Assembly (NCBI GenBank): GCA_037903355.1 | Contig: JBAJFE010000061.1 | Location: forward strand, 806,001-870,000 | Length of the DNA: 64,000 nucleotides | Direction: 5' to 3' | Origin: Trichuris trichiura | Lineage: Eukaryota > Nematoda > Enoplea > Trichinellida > Trichuridae | Notes under the pieces: model-generated | The model's input: the letters and a program-made list of their open reading frames with translations, nothing else | Database searches by the model: none | What the model was told of the DNA's origin: nothing | Position numbers and translations under genes: made by a program | In this document: in pieces, positions 50,350 to 60,192 of the stretch | How the letters are laid out: the number at the start of each line of letters is the position of its first letter | Numbering within the stretch: position 1 is the stretch's first letter

Positions 50350-52910
50350 CAGTCGGCCCTCGTTATCTGCGGTCTCGTTATCCGCGGATTCTATACAACG
50401 CGGTTTGTCCAGCGTGAAATAGTGACGTCGTCTTTTCACAGAGACATGCGCACCGCTGGCCGGCATTATAATTGCACTAGTGTCGTTGCATGCCTGTGCA
50501 GCAGTGTGATCATCTGCGCGTTTGCGAAAGACTTTCTCTGCCCACAGTGCTAATAAGGCCTTGTCATTTTTCTGACTGCTCGTTTTTGCTTCGTGCGCGT
50601 TGTCGAGGCCACGCGCTGTGCGCAAATATCAGTTTCCCTGCAGCGTGGTAGGTCTGAACTTTCGCGTCGTGTAACTGGTGTCGCATAGGAGGATGACTGA
50701 CAGAAGGCAACTACGTGAACAGAGCGGTTCCTCTAGGGCTAAGAGACAACGTAGCGTCCTTGCCTTTCATGAGAAAGTAAAAGTCCTAGATCTTTTGAAA
50801 AGCGGATTGCCATGTGCCGAAGTGGGCCACAATATCGGGAGGAATGAATCCAGCATTCGTACGATAAAGCAGCAGGAAGCTGAGATTCGAAGAAGTGTGC
50901 ATCCCGATCCTTCACTGGCGAAAAGAGCTGTTGTAGTTCGCAACAAAGTCCTCGTGAAAGTCCGAGAAAGCGCTAAGCGTTTGGATAGAGGACATGTCGC
51001 GGAAGCATGTCCCTGTCGACGGGAAAGTTATTCGGGAGAAATCGCTGAGCTTATATGACCACTTCTCTGGCTCGGTTGCAGAGAACGATAGAAAAGGGTT
51101 TACTGCTAGCAAAGGATGGCTAGCCCAATACGTGAAGCGCTTCAACCTCAAGAACTTAAAGATCACTGGAGAAGCGGCATCGGCTGATTGCGTAGCTGCC
51201 TCGACATTCACGGAGAAATTCAAAGAGATAGTGGACCAAAAGGGATATCTCCCAGGACAAATCTTCAATTGTGACGAGACGGCATTATTCTGGAAGCAAA
51301 TGCCAAAACGCACGTACATCCACAAGAGCGCAAAGCAAGCCCCGGCATTCAAGCCACTGAAAGATCGACTCACTCTTGTGCTCTGTGGCAACGCTGCAGG
51401 ACACATGATAAAGCCCGGCGTTGTCACCGGACTCGTAATCCTCTGTCGCTCAGAAACAAGAACAAGAATTGTCTGCCGGTCTTCTGGCAGCACAGCGAGA
51501 AGGCGTGGATGATGGTTATCCTTTTTACGGAATGGTTTAACCAATGCTTCATTCCGGAAGCGAAAAAGTACCTGGAAAGCAAGGGGATGGCTTTCAAGGT
51601 CCTCCTCGTAATCGATAACGCACCCGGTCAACCGCAATCTCTTTGCTTCGCTAATGAGGACGTCGAGGTGAAATGTTTGCCCGCTAACTCGACATCACTA
51701 CTGCAGCCACTGGATCAGGGCGCCATAAAATGCATTAAGGCTACTTATACTCGTTTCGTATTTGGAAAGCTTCGTGATACCCTCCACGCTAATGCAGATT
51801 GCGATCTTACCGGCCTGTGGAAGCGTTTCTCAATTGCAGACGCTATCGCCCTCATTGCGGAGGCAGTACACGAGGTAAAGCCTAGAACAGTCAGTAGTTG
51901 CTCGAAGCGTTCGTGGAGAGACGCAGTCAGTGAATGCGAGGACTTAGGTGCCATCGATGAGGAGGCCATGGGCATAGTGAATATTGCCAAGGAGTTGGGA
52001 GGTGAGGGTTTCTCTGACATGATAGAAGACGATATCAGAGAGCACATAGAAGATTGTGGAGAACCGTTCACCAACAAGGACCTCGAAGAACGGATGCAAT
52101 CACCTACGGCCAGTGACGACGACGTTATGGAAGATACAGAAGCTGAAACACCCTCGGATTGGACGCTGCAAAAGCTAGCAGCTATTTTCCGGCAAGCGCA
52201 GGTCCTAAAGGATATGACTGTTGAATATGATCCATCCATGGAACGTGGCATCATCATTACACGAAGAATAACGGCTTTCGTTGAAACCGCTACAGGATTT
52301 ATTCGATGAAGCGAAGGAAAGGGAGAGACAGCTCCCTATAACAATGTTTTTAAATAAAGCTCCGGCAGCTGCGGAGCCTATAATTTTAAGGCTAGAAGTT
52401 TCGCTACCAACAAGTTCAAGCAACCCTGATTCCTGATGCGCCAAACATTTCTGCCCGTAGATGTGGATGTGTTCCATGTGATGTTCAGTATTTCTGCTTA
52501 AGTGGGCCTGTGCATTTTATATTTCCCCTGCTCTGTACCCATTCCGCGCACCAGTACATCGCTTAGCTCATTAAAGCAAGGTTATTCTATGGCGTTTAAA
52601 GAAAGATCATCCTACTTTCGTCCTTTCTTGTATATAATGGCTTGGACTCTGATGGCTGGCCCCACTGGACAAGAGCAGTCTCATTGATGTCATTATCTCG
52701 TAGCTAGATTCCGTAGTACCAAGCTTCGAAGGATCACTAGATATGATAACCGTTCCGGAAAGAATTCAGGGGGTAGGATGATATACGCGGCTGGAATACA
52801 AGCTATCTGGCCACTTTCATAGGGTATCCTATACAACGCGGAATTCGTTTTACGCGGTGTAACGCTCAAAATTCGGGACGAATTAACCGCGGATAACGAG
52901 GGCCCATTAC
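50350..52910 (+). mobile_element. Tigger/pogo DNA transposon, near full length, inactivated
   Basis: About 2.56 kb. The left end CAGTCGGCCCTCGTTATCTG and right end CCGCGGATAACGAGGGCCC form inverted repeats of Tigger type. It sits at a TA in the spacer between M5 and M6. The transposase is read from about 50693 to 52309 but broken by frameshifts near 50955 and 51430. The nearly identical insertion region in other units shows the empty site. Confidence 0.85.
50678..52309 (+). pseudogene. Tigger-like transposase with two frameshifts
   Basis: Transposase of the CENP-B/pogo (DDD) type, which would cut and rejoin element ends. In order: an N-terminal psq-type helix-turn-helix (FHEKVKVLDLLKSGLPCAEV), a second CENP-B-like DNA-binding domain (ASKGWLAQYVKRFNLKNLK), then the DDE domain with Asp in FNCDETALFWK, Asp in LLVIDNAPGQP and Asp in LLQPLDQGAIKCIK, and a C-terminal acidic tail. 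Reading passes from frame 2 to frame 3 near 50955 and back near 51430, where KNKNCLPVFWQHSEKAW is out of frame with the flanking open frame. All three catalytic Asp residues remain. The copy is inactive unless the frameshifts are sequencing errors. Confidence 0.85.
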
Positions 52911-52941
52911 ATTAGGTTTTACTTTGCTATCATAGGGAAAT

Positions 52942-53122
52942 GAGGTGGCCAGTCTGTGTGCTCACTCAAACCGCCATCACTTCCCACGCTCAGAGATTTT
53001 CTTAGGCCACGAGACTGGAAAGCAGATTCAGCATTTTGGTTAAGTAGCATTGCATATTGACCTACTTAAACATGACTGTTGCGATAGTGCGTATGTAGGT
53101 TGCGCTTTGTTATGCAATGATA
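52942..53122 (-). pseudogene. Relic of the zinc-finger gene last exon (unit 5)
   Basis: Minus-strand similarity to the relics at 25591 and 31979, further decayed, and joined to P intron 4 at the same breakpoint near 53123. Confidence 0.6.
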
Positions 53123-53486
53123 TCAACAAACGGAAAACCTTAGTTCAGCATTGGGCGTCTTAATGGACGAGTATTTAATTGGGTTTGCCAGATGCCATTT
53201 AAATCACCGTGGAATAAGACTGTTGAATGAAAGACGTAGGATTTTCATTGCCATCTCGCTTCTGTGATCTTCACTTAGAATACATCTCAACGTTTTGAGG
53301 GACTCTGGGAGCCCGCTGGCATTTAAGAAAAACAATACTTACTATACTCAGGGATTGGTGTCATTTCGCTTGCTCAACGTTTGCGCAACGTACCTTAATA
53401 GCGTAGCTTATTTTGAAGTGCCAATGTTTCTGAAATGGCTGGAGTAGAATATTGAGAAGCTACAACAAAACTTGTTCAGCAAATGA
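53123..53486 (+). pseudogene. Relic of protease P intron 4 and exon 5 (unit 5)
   Basis: From about 53298 the match to exon 5 of P continues to a TGA at 53484, with a changed acceptor region (ttttgaggga), a lost Cys codon (TTTAAG for VCKK) and an internal stop (TACCTTAATAG). It is clearly non-functional and more decayed than the relics at 25946 and 32324. Confidence 0.75.
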
Positions 53487-54043
53487 GCTAATAAAAGCAG
53501 TAAATGCATTGAGAAGTACCGCAGTCAATTAAGGGAAGACATCTTCCTATTAAAGACTTTTTAATCGTCCGGCAAAGCGTTGCTGCTTGCTCACGTTGAC
53601 TTCGAATACTAAAATTTGGCACTACCCATTCTATTCACTAAATGCATTAGAATTAGCGCCAAACAAAAAACAATAGGCATGGTGCTTGACACCCAATTAA
53701 AGAACATTAACGCAGCTGAAGACCCGACGCAAAGGAATAGACGGCAAAGGAAAAAATTGGATTGCAGCTCCAAACCATTTCAGGGTTACGAGATTAAAAG
53801 GAAAAACGTTAAAAGTAACAGAGTGCAGAAGTCCATATTCTACGATATTAGTCAGCTTGCTCAAACAATTTTAGAATTTGCTTCAAAAGATTAGATGGAA
53901 GTGAAGACTGGAAAAAATTTTAATCAGTCCCATTACGCAACTGGGATTATCACTAGCTTGTTGGAATGAAACCACGTAAAGCAAAGGTTCAGACATTATG
54001 ACGAACGCTGTACGTCAAGTTTTTTCTAGCTGCATGCACTACG

Positions 54044-57000
54044 TCATACGTGATTCACAGTTGTTGGTATCACTTTCGTCATCCAGTTTAGATATTTTGT
54101 AACCTTTGTAAATACTGCAAATTCTTGCATTCTATACAAACCACACACGCCGACACTGAACGATATTATTCCGTAGAGAACATATTTGCTGTCTTTCAAG
54201 CAGGCCAATGGACCACCTGAGTCACCCTGAAAGAGACATCAGTGTTATTCAGCGATGTGACAGCAACAAAAAGAGATGAAAGAACCTGCATCAGCTCAAA
54301 AGGTACCTTTCGATCATTAAGAGATTGCATAAATAAAGTTTCCACTTTTACTTCTACTGTGCAGGACAGTAAAAGAGCAACTGACCAACTCTCAAACCAA
54401 CCTCATCGATTCCACCTCCGTTTTTACGAGAACACAACATATTTTTCTTATTGTAGCCAGAATGATGAACGTTGCCATCGTAAATCGATACTTCGAATTG
54501 TTGCAATTCATCTGGATTCTGTCCATTTCCTGCGTGAAAAACAAGCTTACAAAAATCTGCGGGTTGATATAAAAATTTTTGTCAAGTTTCTTTCACGGAA
54601 AGTTTGTCCCGTTGATAATATTTTTATTATTCCAGAGCTTTCGGGTCGAACGAGACCCGTCTTCAGCGGTATTAATATAAAGAGCATTGCATTTAGAGCG
54701 GGTGACTGCTCACTTGACTAAACACACAAAGGAAACAAAGAACTACGGATCAAAACCAACCAAATGGAGAAGAACCTTAAAATGAAATTTCTGAAGAACA
54801 ACACATATCCACAACAAGAAAAATGGCTAGCTGACAGACAGAGGATGAAGACACAAGGAAATCTACTTTAAAACATTCGACTTTAAACATTTAAAACATC
54901 CCCACGCAACACCCATTGCATCATTTTAACACCGTGAATTTTCGTTACTTCATTGCTTTATATTAATACCGCTGAAGACAGGTCTCGTTTGACCCGAAAG
55001 CTCCGGAATAATAAAAACATTATCAACGGGACAAACTTTCCGTAAAAGAAACTTGACATGAAACTACACGGTCCCGTACCAAGAAGTTACATTTACTAAA
55101 CGATATAAATTTTTCTACAAATCAGCCAAACCAATCTTCTGTAGCAGGAATTTATTTACAGATATTCTAGAGCTTTTTGCTTAATCAACTACTTTTTTCG
55201 AAAGACAGGATGTCTTTTAACAGGCTTGAGTTGTTTCATAGTAGATCTTCAGATTCACGGGTTTGGCCAGTTGGATGCATCTGTAAGTAAACTTCAAAGT
55301 GGCCTACCAACGGATGGATGAGCAAATTGTAAGAGAAAATACAGAACAATGTGTATACCGTACGTTTTGGAACTGCTCTTGTTCCGTCGTCAGCAGAATG
55401 AGGGAGCTGCTGATGACGGAACAAGAGCAGTTCCGAAACGTACGGTATACACATTGTTCTGTATTTTCTCTTACAATTTGCTCATCCATCCGTTGGTAGG
55501 CCACTTTGAAGTTTACTTACAGATACATCCAACAGGCCAAACCCGTGAATCTGAAGATCTACTATGAATCAACTACTTGTAATAATGTGTTCAAAATCAA
55601 CTATCCATCTATCTATCTATCTATCTATCTATATATATATACACTCGTAGGCGATAGTGTTGTTTAAAAAATTGCAGCTTACCTATGGTGCCCCATCCTG
55701 TCACGAAACATCGGCCTCCCTGTGGAGGTAATCCTTCATCTATGGAGGGAAGGCAAATTCCCTGAATGTACTTGTTGTAGTACACCTTCCGGTTTAACTT
55801 TAATATGGCGATGTCATCTTCTTCATTAAACTCGTTGAATGTGCCAGGAATTATATGAGTAACCGCATACTTCTGGCGCGTATCTTCTGGATGTTTTATG
55901 TTATGGGCTCCGAAGTAAACTTTTACGTCTTTTGGATTGGCGAGTGGCACTCCAGCTTTGGCATCCCTGAAAATCATCCAACGTCACAGACCGACCAGCA
56001 CAACAATCAACTCTACAAATATTTCAATTCCAATACTCGATTGTATCAAGTTTTGCGTCAGACCTTTTCAGGTTTATGGACGTACAAATATACGATGAGC
56101 TGAAATAAGCATTTTGCAATACGTCGCTTTAGATTTCAGCAACATTTCATTATTTGCATTACCTGAAGTTTCTACATTTTAAATCACGATAATACCATTC
56201 ACTGTGTTAACGAAAATAATAATAGTATAATCTTTATGTTACTATTCATTCATTAAATAGATGCATTGCAACGTCAAATACGAAAGTTTGTTAACGTTGA
56301 TAGGTTAAAGAATTGCTTATTTATGGGTATAATCTCTTGGTATTCAAATAGGTTTGTGATACACAAAAGTGCACCATAGTTTTAACATTACGGTCCTTCT
56401 TGTCAAGATTAATGAGGCAGATTTGGTCAATTGAAAAAGTCGTGTTTCGAAAAAGTACTAAATGCACCTGCGGTCAGGAAGAAAGAAAATGTGTCAGAAG
56501 TGGTAGGCTCTTACATCTCTGCTGCGAAATATACGACTGTCCATCTGCGAAACGTTATAGTCAACCTATACGGTTTAGCTGAATAGTGTATTGGTAATTT
56601 GCTCACCATTTAATCAAACGATTCACATGGAACATCAACTCTTCGAAAAGCGAAGTGGAATTTCTGAACTGATCTCTGCAAGCAAAATACACGCTGAATT
56701 CGCAAGCCAACAAGTAGAAGGAAAGTCGGAACTTTTTAAATTTTGCGTAAAAAAGCTCCTTCTGTTTGTGAGCTGACGCTCCACATTTTAAAAAAGCGGC
56801 TTTCTTGGGAAAAGAATACTAATAATTCGTCCTTTCCCGGCAAACATTTGAAATATTGGAAAATGACTTTCCCAAGACGAAGTGAACAGAGAAACTAAAC
56901 AGACTATAGAGGATTAACGCTATTCAGGTAAGATAGCTAATTTCAATAAACGCGCAATTCGAGCAAACAGTCATCAGAGATAAACACAAAATTGGTAACA

Positions 57001-58297
57001 GCTTTTAGCAAAGATAACTTAAAATTAAAAAATAGCCGAATCGGTTATACTTAGGATGTCTTAGCTTACAGTAGATACGGCAAGCATTCGTAGAGACGTG
57101 GACACGTGCGGAACCAAAATATAAGATACATCGTTTTCACCAGGTAATAGCACAGAAATATATTTACTCTTATCAATCTTAATACCAAAAATTTGGAGAA
57201 CATAAAATTACGTGTCAATCACGCAATGAGCAGCAGTGAGAACCAGATCTGAGGAGTTATGATCGTTCCAGTCTATAAGGCTACCACCGCATTTATATTT
57301 CCTGCCATTTATGGTAACATAAATCAGTGCCTGCCACGGATGAGAATGTGGTACTGCATTAAAGCCACGAACAATGCGATTGGTTCTTTTATATTCAGGA
57401 ACTGGATCAAAGTAAGGTTTTCCACAGATTGCCTAAATGGAGAACAGTATGGTCAGTTGATGAGCTCAGAGTAAATTTACGCTGGCCGAGTTGTATATGC
57501 GCATGGTAATACATTAGAGCTTTTTTGAAGGTTTATATTTTCCCAAGTCAGGTTGCTGTAAACCAGTGTACCTGCATACTCAGTTTGCTGACTTGCTTGC
57601 GATTCCGTTGAGTCAGTCAGTTCCGACTTAAGCAGAGTAAACGCATATCGAGCGGATTTTACACAGGTTTTAGATTTATTAGAACTTCCTATCACTGATG
57701 AAAAAGGACATGCAATCTAATTAGCAATTCTTAGTATTAGTTTAGTTAGGCTTAAGTTGCATTGGAAACTATAATGAGCAGTTATTGCAGCTAAGAAAGG
57801 AATTCGCCATCGCATATTTTAATAGAAAAGTTCTGAAAACCTAATGCGAAAAAATTATAGCAGTATGAAAATGAAATACTCAATAGCTGAGAAAAGCAAC
57901 TTTTGTGTCTGAAGGTGAATTCTTTACTCACTATCACACAGGTAGAACAGTATGGTCAGTTGATGAGCTCAGAGTAAATTTACAAAAGCAAAGTAACAAA
58001 AGCTAAAGCTTAAGCCATTCAAGCGTTAAACCGACCGTGCAACTATGTTTATCGTACGTTTATCAGAACGACGTTTTATTAATTGTAATAAATGTTAATT
58101 TTTAACCTTTAAAAAATGCAACACAGTGACAGTGTAATAAATGCGTAAATGATTTCGATAACCCTGTTTCTGCTTTTTCTGAGCGATTTTATTCATTTAC
58201 AGTTTTAAAACACACGCAATCAGCTTACTTCACTACACTTTTGGAACAAGACTACAGGCAGAATTGTAATCCATAGAACGTGGCTTCGAAAATCCAT
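54044..58297 (-). CDS. Secreted chymotrypsin-like serine protease M6 (array copy 6)
   Basis: Exons 58229-58297, 57212-57432, 55683-55966, 54402-54529 and 54044-54226 give 885 bp, 294 residues. The signal exon starts MDFRSHVLWITILPV. Activation site R|IVRGFNA; His57 in LTAAHC; Asp102 in DDIAILKL; Ser195 in GDSGGPLAC. The segment before Ser195 is LCSRKNGGGIDE, like M4. The exon 5 Cys is shifted by one residue (GVCGL instead of DVFCL). Intron 3 is expanded to 1.15 kb by two independent fold-back insertions (54581-55101 and 55195-55566). Intron 1 carries a 115-bp TIR element near 57554 and a copied 38-bp segment near 57950. Confidence 0.9.
54581..55101 (+). mobile_element. Fold-back element FB-4 in intron 3 of M6
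   Basis: Arms of about 95 bp (54581-54677 and 54965-55061) with the family core flank a unique loop of about 290 bp, followed by the 3' tail with cggtcccgtaccaagaag. Flanking repeats gatataaaaattttt (54566-54580) and gatataaattttt (55102-55114) suggest a target duplication. The loop differs from that of FB-2, so loops are not conserved. Confidence 0.8.
55195..55566 (-). mobile_element. Fold-back element FB-5 (tRNA-like head arms) in intron 3 of M6
   Basis: Two arms of about 150 bp (about 55237-55398 and 55410-55566) are almost exact reverse complements around a short loop. Each arm contains ccatccgttggtagg. An extra tail of about 42 bases at the left end (ttttcgaaagacaggatgtc...) is, on the minus strand, like the tail at 45460-45495. 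It is flanked by an exact 12-bp repeat aatcaactactt (55183-55194 and 55567-55578). M4 and M7 show the uninterrupted site. Confidence 0.85.
55601..55640. repeat. Microsatellite (ATCT)n then (AT)n
   Basis: Simple repeat of about seven ATCT units followed by an AT run in intron 3 of M6, about 45 bp from the donor side of exon 3. Likely variable in length. Confidence 0.9.
57554..57668. mobile_element. Small TIR insertion (about 115 bp) in intron 1 of M6
   Basis: Flanked by caggtt on both sides (57548-57553 and 57669-57674 approximately), with short inverted ends (gctgtaaacc / ggattttacac). Absent from the same place in the other array genes. Class is uncertain. Confidence 0.45.
57945..57983 (+). 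repeat. Copied 38-bp segment in intron 1 of M6
   Basis: tatggtcagttgatgagctc and adjoining bases repeat the sequence at 57447-57481, about 500 bp away, and interrupt a stretch that is continuous in M4 and M7. Probably a templated insertion during break repair. Confidence 0.6.
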
Positions 58298-58811
58298 TTT
58301 GACAATGTTGAAGCAACATTGCCAGTTTTTTAAGGTAGAACGAGCGTAAAGAACCTTCACAAAATGCAACGCAGTGACAGAGTACATATTTGCATCTTTA
58401 TGCTATGCTAGTCCCGTCGCTGCTGCTGTTTCAATATGCGAAGACAGTTAGCTGCTTAATGTTTTCCCACTTTAATGTTTGTAAGGAAAGGAAAGCAGGT
58501 ACAGATCGGTATGAATTCATTCAGGTAGGCAGCAAATGTACGTCATTCTAAATTATTCAAACTTCATAGTACGCGTAGGAAATTACTCAGAACCAGTTAA
58601 GGCTAAAGTAAAGTGCACGACAAGCTACATATTTAATGAACAAAGAGAGAAGATGTCGTCAATATCTGCAGTGGAGCAGTCAAGTACAGTACGCAAGAAA
58701 ACTACAATGAACATTATACTAATTAAGAGAAACGTTTACACCACATTGCCTCCAGAGAGTAACGTACCTCCTACAGCCAAAATACTTAATATTTGCACTC
58801 AATTGTTACAT

Positions 58812-59055
58812 CAAGTTTGCACTGAGACGGCTGCTTATTAAGTTAATTACTAATATTTCTGACGGTGAATGTTTCTTTTTTTAGAGCAGCGAATTTCACA
58901 TTACGGACTATACAAGTGCACCACGTTGTTCTGAAAAAAAGATACGCATGGAATTTTCAGATACCCAACTCGCTTCACGCTGCTACAACGGCTTTACCAT
59001 CAAGTGAGAAATGAATTTCCTTTTCCATAATTAATGAATGTGAAGGTGTATTAAG
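58812..59055 (+). pseudogene. Broken copy of the repeated small ORF
   Basis: The ATG has become ATC and a stop follows within eleven codons. Similarity to 41897-42136 continues to tgaatgtgaaggtgtattaa. Confidence 0.35.
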
Positions 59056-59439
59056 TACGCGGTAGAAAAATGTTCATGTGACGCGTACAGTGCAGGTGCT
59101 ATTATGAGTGAGAAAGTAACCAGTGACAATGCCTGTTTCACAAAATAGTGCTCAGACAAAGGAAACCTCATCTCAGAGCAGTAAAACTGATTTATTTTAA
59201 ATGTTTGTTTACCTGTGTTGTTTCTTTTGTTCTGCTTAAACCTTCTTGTGATTCTTTAGCCCTTTTATTCAGCAAGATATCATAAGTACTATAAGCTACG
59301 GGCCGTGGCTTGCTAGTCACATGATTAGTTCAGAGCTGTCACAGACATTTACGCTTAGGAACATTGCGGCCCTTCAGCATCAGCTGGGCATCACCGCTGC
59401 ACATGGCACCAAAAGAACAAGTAGGTGCATGGGGCCTGT

Positions 59440-59760
59440 AAGGTGATTATCGCAAAATGAACAATGTTACGAAATCAGACAAATCCCCAATTCCCCGCCT
59501 CAACGATTTTTCTTCACAACTATACGGCCGACACGTATTTTCCAAAATCGACTTGAATCGTGCGTACCAGCGCATACCTTTTTAGGCAAAAGACGTCCTT
59601 AACAACAGTCGCAACACCTTTCGGTTCTATGAATACATATGCATGCCATTCGGTTTGAGAAAAGGCGCGCCGAGTTTTCAAAGGTTTATCGACGAAGCCA
59701 CGCGGGGCCTCGATTTCTATTTGTTTATTTGGACGATATTTTAGCTAATAATGTTTTTCG
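59440..59760 (+). mobile_element. Ty3/gypsy reverse-transcriptase fragment
   Basis: Reads GDYRKMNNVTKSDKSPIPRL, FSSQLYGRHVFSKIDLNRAY, CMPFGLRKGAPSFQRFIDEA and, one frame over, FVYLDDILA. These are the ordered motifs of a gypsy RT including the YLDD catalytic box. A stop after RIPF and at least two frameshifts make it inactive. It has no LTRs and lies at the junction between M6 and M7 units. Confidence 0.85.
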
Positions 59761-60192
59761 CTTGCTACTACACTTCAAAAGTTAAACGTTCGCATTTCGC
59801 ATCCTAATCTCTGATTGCCTTAGAATTACTGCGAAAGAAAAGACAGTAGGCATGGTACTTGCGAGGCAATTAAACAAAGTTAAGACACTTGAAAGCCCCG
59901 CGCAATGGAGTAAATGAAAAGGAAGGAAAAATTGAACAGCAGCTGCATACAACCATTTCAGATCTATGAGAAAAAAGGGAAAGTTTTAAAAGCAACGGAG
60001 TGTAGAAGTCCTTATTCTATGTATGATCTTCGTCAACTTGTCCAAACAATGTTGGGATTGCTTCAGCTGGATGTGAAGGCTGGAATAAGTTTAATCGATC
60101 ACTAACTCGTTGGGAAAAAATCAAGTAAAGCAAAGGTACAGACGTTACAACGGACGCTGTTTGTTAATCTTTTTCCAGCTCCGTAAGCAACC

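Noticed and set aside
50912..51637. A 241-codon minus-strand ORF
   Set aside because: It is antisense to the Tigger transposase, whose plus-strand reading has clear DDD and HTH motifs.
51745..52257. A 170-codon minus-strand ORF
   Set aside because: Antisense shadow of the acidic C-terminal part of the transposase; serine-rich only because of base composition.
55236..55567. Four overlapping ORFs around 55236-55567
   Set aside because: All come from the two arms of fold-back element FB-5 and mirror each other.
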